Source: Eubacterium sp. (GTDB lineage Bacteria; Bacillota; Clostridia; Oscillospirales; Acutalibacteraceae). From it: 64,000 bases of DNA. The translations under genes and the position numbers were made by a program. Every line of letters begins with the position of its first letter. Position 1 is the stretch's first letter. The notes under the pieces were generated by a model. The model did no database searches. It was not told the origin of the DNA and was given only the letters and a program-made list of their open reading frames with translations. The stretch covers positions 98,003-162,002 of the forward strand of contig JAFUEH010000009.1 in assembly GCA_017463985.1 (NCBI GenBank), given 5' to 3'. Below, piece by piece: positions 1-8,807 of this stretch.

Positions 1-2
1 AG

Positions 3-2195
3 TATAAAGAGCAGAAGGTACAGCGCGGCCACATATTCGCCATCGTCGACGAGGTTGACTCGATCCTGATCGACGAGGCAAGAACACCGTTGATTATCAG
101 CGGTAAGGGCGAGGCCTCTACCGACCTGTACCGTCAGGCGAACCAGTTTGCCGAATCCCTGACCATGGTCAAGGTTGCCAAGACGGATGACAAGGAAGAC
201 GCCGAGGATAATTACGAGGGCGATTACCTTGTTGATGAGAAGGCCAAGACGGCCACCCTGCTGCAGAGCGGTGTTGAAAAGGCAGAGGCCTTCTTCCACA
301 TTGAAAATCTGCAGGATATTGAGCACACCACCCTGCGTCATCATATCGACCAGGCGATCAAGGCGCACGGCGTCATGACCAGAGATATCGACTACGTTGT
401 GAAGGACGGTCAGGTTAAGATCGTTGACGAATTCACCGGCCGTATCATGGAAGGCCGTCGTTACAACGAGGGTCTGCATCAGGCGCTGGAGGCAAAGGAA
501 GGCGTTAAGGTGGAGCACGAGAGCAAGACGCTCGCTACCATCACCTTCCAGAACTACTTCCGTCTGTACAAGAAGCTGTCCGGTATGACCGGTACCGCCG
601 CAACGGAAGCGCGCGAATTTGATGAGATCTATAAGCTCGATGTTGTCGAGATCCCGACCAACAAGCCGATGATCCGTGACGACAAGCCGGATGTGATTTT
701 TGCTACCGAGAAGGGCAAGTTCAACGCCGTGATCAAGCAGATCAAGGAATGTCATGAAAAAGGTCAGCCGGTACTGGTCGGCACGATCAGCATTGAGAAG
801 AGCGAATACCTCTCCCGTCTGCTGAAGAAGGAAGGTATTGCGCACAACGTACTCAACGCAAAGAACCATGAAAAGGAAGCTGCGATCATCGCGCAGGCCG
901 GTAAGTACGGCGCCGTTACCATTTCTACGAACATGGCCGGCCGTGGTACCGATATTATGCTCGGCGGTAACGCTGAATTCCTGGCCAAGGCACAGATGAA
1001 GAAGATGAAGTTCCAGAATTACGAGATCAACGAGGCCACCGGCTTTGGCGACACCGACGACGCAAGAATTTTGGAAGCCAGACAAACCTTCATCGACCTG
1101 GAAAAGAAGTACAGAGAAGAAATCAAGGAAGAGGCTGACAAGGTACGCGAGGCAGGCGGTTTGTTTATCCTCGGTACCGAGCGTCACGACGCTAGACGTA
1201 TCGATAACCAGCTGCGCGGCCGTTCCGGCCGTCAGGGCGACCCGGGCGCCAGCCAGTTCTACCTCTCCTGTGAAGACGATCTGATGCGTCTCTTCGGCGG
1301 CGACAGAATGCAGGCCATGATGACCCGCTTCAACCAGGACGAGGATGAGCCGATCGTCTCCAAGTTCATCTCCAAGACCGTGGAATCCTCCCAGAAGAAG
1401 GTCGAGGGACGGAACTTTGAAATCAGAAAGAACACCCTTAACTACGATGACGTTATGAACCGCCAGAGAGAGCTGATCTACAAGCAGCGTGATCAGGTAC
1501 TGGACGGCATCGACCTTTCCGAAACCATTAAGAAGATGGTTGACAGAAACATTGAGGAAACGGTTGCCAATTACTTCTCCGGCGACTCTAAGGAAGATTG
1601 GAACGTAGAAGGTCTGAAAGAGAAGTACAAGAGCTGGGGCATCGCCACCGACGATGACTTTGAGGATACAGACGACCTGACGATCGAGGATACCACCGAG
1701 CTGTTACAGGACAGAGCCGCCAAGATCCTCGAGAAGAAGGAGGAAATCCTCGGCACAGATATGTTCCAGGATCTGGAAAGAATGATCCTGCTGCGCAACG
1801 TAGACACCTACTGGATGGATCATATCGACGCGATGGACGATCTCAAGAAGGGTATCCACCTGCGCTCCTACGCACAGCGTGATCCGGTTGTCGCGTACCG
1901 TATGGAATCCTACGATATGTTCGACGAAATGACGGCCGCTATCCGTGAAGATACCGCAAAGGACATCCTGATCCTGATGCCGCGTCACAGAACGGACGTA
2001 CAGAGAAAGGCTGTTGCCCGCGTTACCTCCACCTCCGCAGAGGAAACCGAAACCAATGCGAAGCAGGTTACCGTCCGCAAGGAAAAGAAAATCGGCCCGA
2101 ACGAGCTTTGCCCGTGCGGCAGCGGCAAGAAGTATAAGAAGTGCCACGGCGCTCCCGGCTGCACAACGCCGATCGATCAGCCTATTGAGGACTAA
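3..2195 (+). CDS. secA: Protein translocase subunit SecA (5'-truncated by window edge)
   Basis: SecA is the ATPase motor that pushes preproteins through SecYEG. The reading frame is open from the window edge, so the N-terminus lies outside. The first visible residues contain the DEVDSILIDEARTPLI motif of nucleotide-binding domain 1. Then come the preprotein-crosslinking region, NBD2 (MAGRGTDIMLGG, and QLRGRSGRQGDPG), the helical scaffold/wing domains, and a C-terminal zinc-binding tail with CPCGSGKKYKKCHG, the SecB/ribosome-contacting motif of the family. An apparent internal TTG start at 90 is not the true start because the upstream codons also match SecA. A strong terminator follows 20 bp after the stop. 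Confidence 0.97.
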   Translation, partial: YKEQKVQRGHIFAIVDEVDSILIDEARTPLIISGKGEASTDLYRQANQFAESLTMVKVAKTDDKEDAEDNYEGDYLVDEKAKTATLLQSGVEKAEAFFHIENLQDIEHTTLRHHIDQAIKAHGVMTRDIDYVVKDGQVKIVDEFTGRIMEGRRYNEGLHQALEAKEGVKVEHESKTLATITFQNYFRLYKKLSGMTGTAATEAREFDEIYKLDVVEIPTNKPMIRDDKPDVIFATEKGKFNAVIKQIKECHEKGQPVLVGTISIEKSEYLSRLLKKEGIAHNVLNAKNHEKEAAIIAQAGKYGAVTISTNMAGRGTDIMLGGNAEFLAKAQMKKMKFQNYEINEATGFGDTDDARILEARQTFIDLEKKYREEIKEEADKVREAGGLFILGTERHDARRIDNQLRGRSGRQGDPGASQFYLSCEDDLMRLFGGDRMQAMMTRFNQDEDEPIVSKFISKTVESSQKKVEGRNFEIRKNTLNYDDVMNRQRELIYKQRDQVLDGIDLSETIKKMVDRNIEETVANYFSGDSKEDWNVEGLKEKYKSWGIATDDDFEDTDDLTIEDTTELLQDRAAKILEKKEEILGTDMFQDLERMILLRNVDTYWMDHIDAMDDLKKGIHLRSYAQRDPVVAYRMESYDMFDEMTAAIREDTAKDILILMPRHRTDVQRKAVARVTSTSAEETETNAKQVTVRKEKKIGPNELCPCGSGKKYKKCHGAPGCTTPIDQPIED

Positions 2196-2214
2196 TCAAT
2201 CAAACAGGCATAAC

Positions 2215-2246
2215 AAGAGGCTATCTCCCAGCGAGATAGCCTCTTT
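2215..2246 (+). terminator. Rho-independent terminator of secA
   Basis: Perfect 13-bp stem (AAGAGGCTATCTC, loop CCAGC) followed by a short T run. A similar hairpin with a GGCTGCCTCCC arm sits at the same edge of the second MITE-like copy near 63.92 kb, so this hairpin may be part of, or a preferred insertion neighbour of, that element. Confidence 0.85.
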
Positions 2247-2480
2247 GAGACTTTCGAAAAAGCGCATAACCACGCCGGGTTCTTGAAGGTGCTAGGTAAA
2301 TGCTCGTAAGACCAAACGACAAACAAATTTATATTACACAACGATCCAACTATTTTAAAAGCCTTGCAAGCATCGAGCTTGCAAGGCTTTTGGCGTTTTC
2401 CGTCTTTTGCTCGGGGGCGGTACCAATGTACAGCTCCCGCTCGCAAAAAACGAAATTCTGCATCTTTTTCAAAAGTCTCC
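2247..2480 (+). mobile_element. MITE-like 234-bp dispersed repeat, copy 1
   Basis: Non-coding element with imperfect terminal inverted repeats. The left end starts GAGACTTTCGAAAAAGCGCA; the right end, read in reverse complement, starts GGAGACTTTTGAAAAAGATG. A second copy of exactly the same length lies inverted at 63673-63906; by eye the copies are close to 90% identical, and the last 90 bp differ at one position. An internal 15-bp hairpin (2357-2391) is preserved in the other copy through compensatory changes. A short open frame starting at 2300 is conserved only as a by-product. No transposase is present, so movement would need a helper in trans. Confidence 0.75.
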
Positions 2481-2525
2481 TAGGTGTGTTTATCAATCCG
2501 TTAAACCTTTCAATACCGTCACAGC

Positions 2526-3113
2526 TCACTTGCTCTTGGTGCGGTAACGCATGACAAACCAAAGGATCACAATGATCTGGAACACGGCGCAGATGATGAT
2601 CAGGTACAGCACCTTCGCAATTGGGAAGGTCAGTAGCACTGACACGAACACGCCCCAAATAATGCCGCTGACGCTGACGCACCGCGCCAACAGGTCAAAC
2701 CACAGCGTACTGAACACCGTGGCAATAATAAACGAAACCGGAATGGCATAGATGAAGGAAAGCCACTCCTTCGGCAGTGTCGGCACCAACACCTTCAGCA
2801 GAAAGAATACCACAGAGGCAGTCAGCCACGCGAGCCCGACGGAAAGCACCGGCACAAACCGTCTGCGTTCCTTCGTTTTATCCGCCTTCACCGGATCGCT
2901 TTCGCTGATCAGGTCGTTCACAGTAACGCCGAAATAATCGGCTATTTTATACAGCACATACGCGTCCGGCAGGCCGTCGCCGCGCTCCCACTTGGACACG
3001 GATTTATCAGAATAACTCAATACCTCCGCCAGCTGTCCCTGGGTCAGTCCTGCCTTTTTACGGTAATAGGCGATCTTCCCTGCGACGGTGTTTTTAAATT
3101 CCTGTTCGTTCAT
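2526..3113 (-). CDS. XRE-family transcriptional regulator with membrane-spanning C-terminus
   Basis: About 195 residues. Residues 5-60 form a Cro/CI-type helix-turn-helix (IAYYRKKAGLTQGQLAEVLS, KSVSKWERGDGLPD, IADYFGVTVNDL). The rest contains about four hydrophobic helices and ends in a basic tail (RYRTKSK), a layout seen in membrane-attached XRE regulators of Clostridia. ATG at 3113 is chosen over an upstream TTG because GAGGTG lies 7 nt before it. The gene is divergent from the hemolysin III gene, which it may control; its ligand is unknown. Confidence 0.85.
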   Translation of the reverse strand: MNEQEFKNTVAGKIAYYRKKAGLTQGQLAEVLSYSDKSVSKWERGDGLPDAYVLYKIADYFGVTVNDLISESDPVKADKTKERRRFVPVLSVGLAWLTASVVFFLLKVLVPTLPKEWLSFIYAIPVSFIIATVFSTLWFDLLARCVSVSGIIWGVFVSVLLTFPIAKVLYLIIICAVFQIIVILWFVMRYRTKSK

Positions 3114-3140
3114 TTTACACCTCAAAAACCGCGAGATTTA

Positions 3141-3171
3141 GCCATTCCTACTCACAGTAGAATGGCTTTTT
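3141..3171 (+). other. Hairpin with T run in the divergent intergenic region
   Basis: GCCATT and AATGGC arms plus a CTAC/GTAG inner stem around a TCACA loop, followed by TTTTT on the plus strand. No plus-strand gene ends just upstream, so it may block read-through or form an operator for the adjacent XRE gene. Function is unclear. Confidence 0.35.
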
Positions 3172-3202
3172 CGCTTAGTAGAGTCCTGTTTTTTACAGTA
3201 GG

Positions 3203-3231
3203 TTGAAGCTCATTCGGTAACATTATATAAT
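3203..3231 (+). promoter_or_regulatory. Promoter of the hemolysin III family gene
   Basis: TTGAAG, 17-bp spacer, TATAAT, ending 30 bp before the ATG. The spacer contains the 10-mer ATTCGGTAAC, which recurs upstream of xpt at 4080. Confidence 0.7.
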
Positions 3232-3261
3232 CAAACCGAAAAAAACACAAGGGGTGATTTG

Positions 3262-3966
3262 ATGTCAAGAACGAAGCTGGACGATCGGCAGCTGCCGAAC
3301 TACACGAGGGGCGAGGAGATCGCCAATATGACAACGCATATCGTAGGCGGTGCCTTCGGCGTCGTTGCGCTGGTGCTGTGTATTGTCTTTTCATTAATAA
3401 AACATAATTATTGGGGCTTTGCCGGCGGACTGGTATACGGTATCATGATGATCTATCTTTATACGATTTCCAGTATTTATCACGGGCTGATCCCCGAACG
3501 GCCGAAAAAGGTGTTTCAGGTGCTGGATCATTGCTCAATCTTTGCGATGATCCTCGGCTCTTATGTACCGATCCTGCTGACCGGTGTGCGCGAGCAAAAT
3601 TTCGTGATATTTATTATCGTAGCGGTTTTAGTCGTGGCCGGCTGCGCGGTATGTGTTCCCCTGACAGCTATTGATCTGAAAAAATATGCAGCCGTCTCCA
3701 TGACCGGTTACTTTGTGATCGGCTGGGCAGCGCTGCTGATGCTGTACCCGCTGTATAAGGCTTACGGGATCGAAATGGTGGCGTGGCTGGTAGCTGGCGG
3801 CGCCGCCTATACGCTGGGCATTATCTTTTATGCCAAGGGTCGGAAAAAGCGCTACTACCACAGTATTTTTCACCTGTTTATCCTGCTGGGCAGCGCACTG
3901 CAGTTTGTGGCGATCTTTAAATTCTGCATTCTCGGCAGCTTTACGCCGGTCTTTTTCGGCGCATAA
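3262..3966 (+). CDS. Hemolysin III / PAQR family membrane protein
   Basis: A 234-residue protein with seven predicted membrane helices. Family hallmarks are EEIANMTTHIVGG at the N-terminus, SSIYHG after helix 2, LDHCSIFAMILGSYVP, and HSIFHLFILLGS in the last helix. The putative zinc ligands of PAQR proteins (His of SSIYH, Asp of LDH, two His of HxxxH) are all present. A further His common after the last motif is Gln here. ATG at 3262 is preferred over TTG at 3259 because of the GGGGTGATT ribosome-binding site. The biochemical activity of bacterial members is poorly known; a lipid hydrolase/ceramidase-like role is inferred from PAQR receptors. Confidence 0.88.
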   Translation: MSRTKLDDRQLPNYTRGEEIANMTTHIVGGAFGVVALVLCIVFSLIKHNYWGFAGGLVYGIMMIYLYTISSIYHGLIPERPKKVFQVLDHCSIFAMILGSYVPILLTGVREQNFVIFIIVAVLVVAGCAVCVPLTAIDLKKYAAVSMTGYFVIGWAALLMLYPLYKAYGIEMVAWLVAGGAAYTLGIIFYAKGRKKRYYHSIFHLFILLGSALQFVAIFKFCILGSFTPVFFGA

Positions 3967-4018
3967 GGCGCAATTATATTTTTATTACTATATTAATTAC
4001 TATTTAAATGTGGTAATA

Positions 4019-4060
4019 ATGAACAACAATCTATCATTGAACCGTCGCGTAATTGTTCAT
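4019..4060. repeat. Inverted repeat ATGAACAA...TTGTTCAT upstream of xpt
   Basis: Two perfect 8-bp arms separated by 26 bp in an AT-rich 200-bp gap. It could be a regulator site or a weak hairpin. No purine-riboswitch core is visible between the hemolysin III gene and xpt. Confidence 0.4.
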
Positions 4061-4104
4061 GAAATAGAAAATGTTTAAAATTCGGTAACGATTTAAAATA
4101 ATTG

Positions 4105-4133
4105 TTGAAATTTGTTTTCTGTTTTATTATTAT
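4105..4133 (+). promoter_or_regulatory. Promoter of xpt
   Basis: TTGAAA, 17-bp spacer, TATTAT, about 42 bp before the start codon. The shared 10-mer ATTCGGTAAC lies just upstream at 4080-4089. Confidence 0.65.
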
Positions 4134-4174
4134 ATTCGTGTGATTGAAATTTTCTATTTTTGGCGGTGAGTGCG

Positions 4175-4753
4175 ATGGATCTCCTCAAACAGAAAATCCT
4201 CAACGAGGGCGAAGTTTACGAAGGTAATATCTTAAAAGTAGACTGTTTTCTGAACCACCAGATAGATTGCGTGTTTTTGCGCGAAATCGCGAAAGAATTT
4301 CATAGGCTTTTTAAGGATGAGGGCGTCAACAAGGTTCTGACAATCGAAGCATCGGGTATCGCAATCGGTGCAATGGTTGCCGAAGAGTTTGAATGCCCTT
4401 TAGTTTTTGCCAAAAAAAGCAAGACAAAAAACATTGCGCCGGATGTATACAGCGCTGCGGTGGACTCCTATACGCACGGAACGACCTCGAACGTGATGGT
4501 CTCTAAGCGTTTTCTGAATGAAGGGGATCGGGTGCTGATCATCGATGACTTTTTGGCGCTCGGTAATGCGCTCAAGGGGCTGATCGATATTGTTCATCAG
4601 AGCGGCGCCTCCCTCGCCGGCTGCGGCACCGTCATTGAAAAGGGCTATCAGCACGGCGGCGACGAGCTGCGCGCGCAGGGCATTAAGGTAGAAAGCCTGG
4701 CCATCGTGGAAAGCATGAGCCACGAAACGGGCGAGGTCACCTTCAGGGACTAG
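4175..4753 (+). CDS. xpt: Xanthine phosphoribosyltransferase
   Basis: Converts xanthine and PRPP to XMP in cytosolic purine salvage. The 192-residue product matches Xpt in length and sequence: MDLLKQKILNEG start, FLNHQID, IEASGIA, FAKKSK, and the PRPP-binding loop VLIIDDFLALGNAL. ATG at 4175 is used because the Xpt N-terminus begins there and GGTGAG precedes it. It lies upstream of a nucleoside ABC importer and hpt, so the region appears devoted to purine recovery. Confidence 0.95.
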   Translation: MDLLKQKILNEGEVYEGNILKVDCFLNHQIDCVFLREIAKEFHRLFKDEGVNKVLTIEASGIAIGAMVAEEFECPLVFAKKSKTKNIAPDVYSAAVDSYTHGTTSNVMVSKRFLNEGDRVLIIDDFLALGNALKGLIDIVHQSGASLAGCGTVIEKGYQHGGDELRAQGIKVESLAIVESMSHETGEVTFRD

Positions 4754-4813
4754 GTTATCACGGCAACCGCCGTATAATATAAACCATTCAATAAATTTAT
4801 GGAGGGAAAACAA

Positions 4814-6052
4814 ATGAAAAACATCAAAAAAATCATTGCTGTTCTCCTCGCAGTTGTGCTGGCAGCAGTTGCTTTTGCAGCTTGCTCTAAGAATGCAGCT
4901 AACAACGGCGAGGAAGCCGAAAGCAACAGCGCACAGGCAGCTGCTTCTGACGTCAAGGTTGGTTTCATCTTCTTACACGATGAAAACTCCACCTACGACC
5001 TCAACTTCATCAACGCTGCTAAGGAAGCTTGCGAAGAGCTTGGCGTTGAGTACATCCTCAAGACCAACATTCCTGAGGGCAACGAGTGCTACGAAGCTGC
5101 AGCAGAGCTGGTTGACGAAGGCTGCAACATCGTATTTGCTGACTCCTTCGGTCATGAGGACTTCATGATTCAGGCAGCTAAGGAATTCCCGGACGTTGAA
5201 TTCTGCCACGCTACCGGTACAAAGGCTCACACTGAGAACCTTGCTAACTATCACAATGCGTTCGCTTCTATCTACGAAGGCAGATACCTTGCCGGTATCG
5301 CCGCTGGCTTAAAGCTCAACGAGATCAAGGAAGCCGGCCAGCTGAAGGGCGACGTTCCGAAGATGGGTTATGTAGGCGCTTACACCTACGCTGAGGTTAT
5401 CTCCGGTTACACTTCCTTCTATCTTGGCGCAAAGAGCGTATGCTCTGACGTAGTGATGGACGTTCGTTTCACCGGTTCTTGGTATGACGAGACCGCCGAG
5501 AAGGAAGCTGCTCAGGCGCTGATCGACAGCGGTTGCGATCTGATTTCTCAGCACGCAGACTCCATGGGCGCTCCGACCGCTTGCGAAGCGGCAGGTATCC
5601 CTGACGTTTCTTACAACGGCTCCACCGTTGAGGCTTGCCCGAACACCTTTATCGTATCTTCCAGAATCAACTGGGCTCCGTACTTCAAGTACATCATCGG
5701 TTGCGTAAGCGAAGGCAAAGCGATCGACGCTGACTGGACCGGCACCATCGCTACCGGTTCTGTTGAACTGACTGCTGTTAACGAGAAGGCTGCTGCTGCA
5801 GGTACGCAGGAGAAGATCGACGAAGCAAAGGCTCAGCTTGAGGCTGGTACGCTGCACGTATTCGACACCGCTACCTTCACCGTAGGCGGCGCTCCGCTGG
5901 ATACCTACATGGCTGACGTTGACACTGACGAAGCTTTCACACCGGACACCGAGGCGATCAAGGACGGTTACTTTGACGAGTCCGCTTCCCGTTCCGCTCC
6001 GTACTTCGATGTACAGATCGACGGTATCACGCTTCTTAACGAGGCATTCTAA
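4814..6052 (+). CDS. BMP-family nucleoside-binding lipoprotein (ABC importer)
   Basis: Extracytoplasmic substrate-binding protein of a purine nucleoside ABC importer (BmpA/PnrA/NupN type). A lipoprotein signal peptide ends in FAAC at about residue 24, followed by an Asn/Glu/Ala-rich linker. The mature part has BMP-family features: VKVGFIFLHDENSTYDLNF, NIVFADSFGHEDFM, and YNGSTVEACP. ATG at 4814 follows GGAGGG; an earlier in-frame ATG at 4799 overlaps that site and is not used. It is followed by a hairpin and then the ATPase and two permeases, the standard gene order. Confidence 0.93.
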   Translation: MKNIKKIIAVLLAVVLAAVAFAACSKNAANNGEEAESNSAQAAASDVKVGFIFLHDENSTYDLNFINAAKEACEELGVEYILKTNIPEGNECYEAAAELVDEGCNIVFADSFGHEDFMIQAAKEFPDVEFCHATGTKAHTENLANYHNAFASIYEGRYLAGIAAGLKLNEIKEAGQLKGDVPKMGYVGAYTYAEVISGYTSFYLGAKSVCSDVVMDVRFTGSWYDETAEKEAAQALIDSGCDLISQHADSMGAPTACEAAGIPDVSYNGSTVEACPNTFIVSSRINWAPYFKYIIGCVSEGKAIDADWTGTIATGSVELTAVNEKAAAAGTQEKIDEAKAQLEAGTLHVFDTATFTVGGAPLDTYMADVDTDEAFTPDTEAIKDGYFDESASRSAPYFDVQIDGITLLNEAF

Positions 6053-6085
6053 GGCTAAGTCTTAGCGAATTCATAAACACTGACG

Positions 6086-6115
6086 CCGTGGCCGTGTTTT
6101 CGCGGCCACGGTTTT
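6086..6115 (+). terminator. Hairpin between binding protein and transporter genes
   Basis: CCGTGGCCG/CGGCCACGG 9-bp stem followed by TTTT. Probably a partial terminator or RNA-stabilising hairpin that keeps the binding protein in excess over the membrane components. Confidence 0.75.
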
Positions 6116-6153
6116 GACTTTAACTGCACACCCTTATGTAACGGAGGTATATC

Positions 6154-7707
6154 ATGAGCGAAAATATAGCACTCGAATTAAAAGGTATTACCAAAGCCTT
6201 CGGAAAAAAAGTAGTTGCCAATAAGAACGTTGACCTGACGGTTTATAAAGGGGAGATTTTGGCCATTCTCGGTGAGAACGGCAGCGGCAAAACCACCCTG
6301 ATGAACATGGTGTCAGGCATCTATTTCCCGGACGAGGGAAAAATTTATGTGGACGGCGAGGAGGCCGTGATCGGCTCTCCCAAGGACGCTTTCCGTTATA
6401 AAATCGGCATGATCCACCAGCATTTTAAACTGGTCGACATTTTCTCAGCGGCAGAAAATATTGTCCTTGGCATTGACGACGGACAAAAGTTCAACCTCAA
6501 AGAGGCGAAAAAAAGAATACAACAAATCACGGACCAATACGGCTTTATCATTGACCTGGACAAAAAGGTTTACGAAATGTCTGTTTCCGAAAAGCAGACG
6601 GTTGAAATCGTCAAGGTGCTTTACCGCGGCGCCGATATTCTGATTCTGGACGAGCCTACCGCCGTATTGACCCCACAGGAAACCAGAAAATTATTCGATG
6701 TCCTGCGCAACATGAAGCAAGACAATAAATCGATTATTATAATTACCCACAAGCTCCACGAGGTGCTCGAAATTTCTGACCGCGTCAGCATTTTGCGCAA
6801 GGGCGAGCACGTGGGTACTGTCCTCACCGCAGAGGCAACCGAGCAGTCCCTCACCGACGCCATGGTAGGCGAAAAGGTTTCGCTGAACATCGAGCGTACC
6901 GCGCCGGTCGATCCGGAGGTGCGCCTGGTCGTCAAGCGGCTGAATGTCAAGAACCGCGACGGCTCTGACGCGCTGACCAACATGAACTTCAAGGTCAACA
7001 GCGGCGAGATCTTTGGCATCGCCGGCATTTCCGGTTCCGGCCAAAAGGAGCTGCTGGAGGCGATCGCCGGTCTGCAAAAGTGCGAAAAAGGCTCCAGCAT
7101 CCTGTTCACCGACCATGACGACGTGGAGCAGCAGCTGGTGGGCAAAACACCGCGCGAGATCCGCAAGCTCGGCGTAGCCATGTCCTTTGTACCGGAGGAC
7201 CGACTGGGTATGGGTCTTGTCGGCAATATGGACATTACGGACAACATGATGTTGCGTTCCTACAAGAGCGGCAAAAGCGAATTTTTGGACAGAAAGAAGC
7301 CCAAAAAGCTGGCTGAAGACATTATTGAGGAATTAGAGGTCGTCACCCCCGGTACCAGTACACCGGTACGCCGTCTTTCCGGCGGTAATGTACAAAAGGT
7401 GCTGGTCGGCAGAGAGATCGCCCTGGAGCCGCGCCTGCTGATGGTGGCTTATCCGGTCAGAGGTCTGGACATCAACTCCTCCTACACCATTTATAACCTG
7501 CTCAACGAACAAAAGGAAAAGGGCGTCGCTATCATCTTTGTTGGTGAGGACTTGGACGTTTTGATTGAGCTGTGCGATAAAATCATGGTCATCAATTCCG
7601 GCCATATTACCGGTATTGTTGACGGCAGAACCGCTAAAAAAGACGAGCTTGGTCTGTTAATGACCAAGAGCATTGATACAGAGGAGGTGTCAAGGGATGA
7701 GCACTAA
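6154..7707 (+). CDS. Nucleoside ABC transporter ATP-binding protein (two ABC domains)
   Basis: A 517-residue tandem ATPase of the NupO/RbsA type. The N-terminal domain has Walker A GENGSGKT, signature-like MSVSEKQTVEIVKVL and Walker B LILDEPTAVLTP. The C-terminal domain has a degenerate Walker A (GISGSGQK), LSGGNVQKVLVGREIA and a replaced Walker B (LLMVAYPVRGLD), so only the first site is likely fully catalytic. It powers uptake with the two permeases downstream, and its 3' end overlaps the first permease by 11 nt. Confidence 0.94.
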   Translation: MSENIALELKGITKAFGKKVVANKNVDLTVYKGEILAILGENGSGKTTLMNMVSGIYFPDEGKIYVDGEEAVIGSPKDAFRYKIGMIHQHFKLVDIFSAAENIVLGIDDGQKFNLKEAKKRIQQITDQYGFIIDLDKKVYEMSVSEKQTVEIVKVLYRGADILILDEPTAVLTPQETRKLFDVLRNMKQDNKSIIIITHKLHEVLEISDRVSILRKGEHVGTVLTAEATEQSLTDAMVGEKVSLNIERTAPVDPEVRLVVKRLNVKNRDGSDALTNMNFKVNSGEIFGIAGISGSGQKELLEAIAGLQKCEKGSSILFTDHDDVEQQLVGKTPREIRKLGVAMSFVPEDRLGMGLVGNMDITDNMMLRSYKSGKSEFLDRKKPKKLAEDIIEELEVVTPGTSTPVRRLSGGNVQKVLVGREIALEPRLLMVAYPVRGLDINSSYTIYNLLNEQKEKGVAIIFVGEDLDVLIELCDKIMVINSGHITGIVDGRTAKKDELGLLMTKSIDTEEVSRDEH

Positions 7708-8806
7708 AACCGAAAAGAAGCACGAACCGCGGTTTCATATCGTCAAGCGTGAAGGCATCCCTACACTACAGGCAACGCTTTACCGGCTTGGCGCAGTGGT
7801 GGCCGCTCTGATCGTTTGCGCCATCGTTACGATGGCGCTCACCGGTGAAAATCCGCTGCGTGTTTACGGTACCATGATTCAGGGTGCTTTTGGCACCGTG
7901 CGTAAGTTCTGGAACCTGCTGCAATCGCTCGCGATGCTGCTTTGCGTTTCGCTGGCCGTTACACCGGCGTTTAAAATGCGCTTTTGGAATATCGGCGCAG
8001 AGGGCCAAGTGCTGGTCGGCGGCTTAGCCTCCGCAGCTTGCATGATTTTATTTGGCAACAGCCTTCCGAACGGCGTACTGCTGCTCACGATGCTGCTGGC
8101 CAGTATGCTGGCAGGCGCGATTTGGGCCGTGATCCCGGCCGTGTTTAAAGCAACGCTGAACACCAACGAAACGCTGTTTACCCTGATGATGAACTATGTC
8201 GGCATCCAGCTGGTTGCCTACTTTGCAAGAGTGTGGGAAAACCCAAAGGGCTCCGGCACGATCGGCATCATCAACGCCGCCACGGAAAAGGGCTGGCTAC
8301 CGGCGATCGGCGGCCAGAAATACCTGCTGAACATCCTGATCGTGCTGGCGCTGACGATCTTCATGTATGTCTATCTGAAATATAGCAAGCACGGCTATGA
8401 GATCGCGGTGGTCGGTGAGTCACAGAACACCGCCAGGTATATCGGCATCAACGTCAAGAAGGTCATTATCCGAACCATGCTCTTCTCCGGCGCCGTATGC
8501 GGCATCGCCGGTCTGCTGCTGGTAGGCGGCACCAGTCATACCATTACGACGGAAACCGCCGGCGGCAGAGGCTTTACCGCTATCATGGTTTCCTGGCTGG
8601 CAAAATTCAATCCGCTGATGATGATCCTGACTGCCTTCCTGCTCTCCTTCCTGGAGGCCGGCGCACAGCAGATCGCTACCGATTTTGGCTTGAACAAAAG
8701 CTTTTCGGATATTCTGACCGGTATCATTCTGTTCTTTATTATCGGCAGTGAATTCTTCATTAATTACCAGATCAAGCTGAACAAATCACACGGGGAGGTT
8801 GAGTAA
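7697..8806 (+). CDS. Nucleoside ABC transporter permease, subunit 1
   Basis: About 369 residues with 8-10 membrane helices of the NupP/BPD_transp_2 type. Features include FKMRFWNIGAEGQVLVGG (the family's NIGAEGQ motif), TLMMNYVGIQL and GRGFTAIMVSWLAKFNP. The ATG at 7697 sits 7 nt after GAGGAGGTG and lies inside the end of the ATPase gene, indicating translational coupling. It pairs with the next gene to form the membrane channel. Confidence 0.93.
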   Translation: MSTKTEKKHEPRFHIVKREGIPTLQATLYRLGAVVAALIVCAIVTMALTGENPLRVYGTMIQGAFGTVRKFWNLLQSLAMLLCVSLAVTPAFKMRFWNIGAEGQVLVGGLASAACMILFGNSLPNGVLLLTMLLASMLAGAIWAVIPAVFKATLNTNETLFTLMMNYVGIQLVAYFARVWENPKGSGTIGIINAATEKGWLPAIGGQKYLLNILIVLALTIFMYVYLKYSKHGYEIAVVGESQNTARYIGINVKKVIIRTMLFSGAVCGIAGLLLVGGTSHTITTETAGGRGFTAIMVSWLAKFNPLMMILTAFLLSFLEAGAQQIATDFGLNKSFSDILTGIILFFIIGSEFFINYQIKLNKSHGEVE

Positions 8807-8807
8807 T

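Noticed and set aside
2300-2554. Short plus-strand frame inside MITE-like copy 1
   Set aside because: Conserved in copy 2, but the conservation is nucleotide-wide, including structure-forming and silent positions; no ribosome-binding site is present.
4000-4174. Possible purine riboswitch before xpt
   Set aside because: The xpt leader here has no recognisable conserved aptamer core or paired P1 helix; only a promoter and an inverted repeat are seen.
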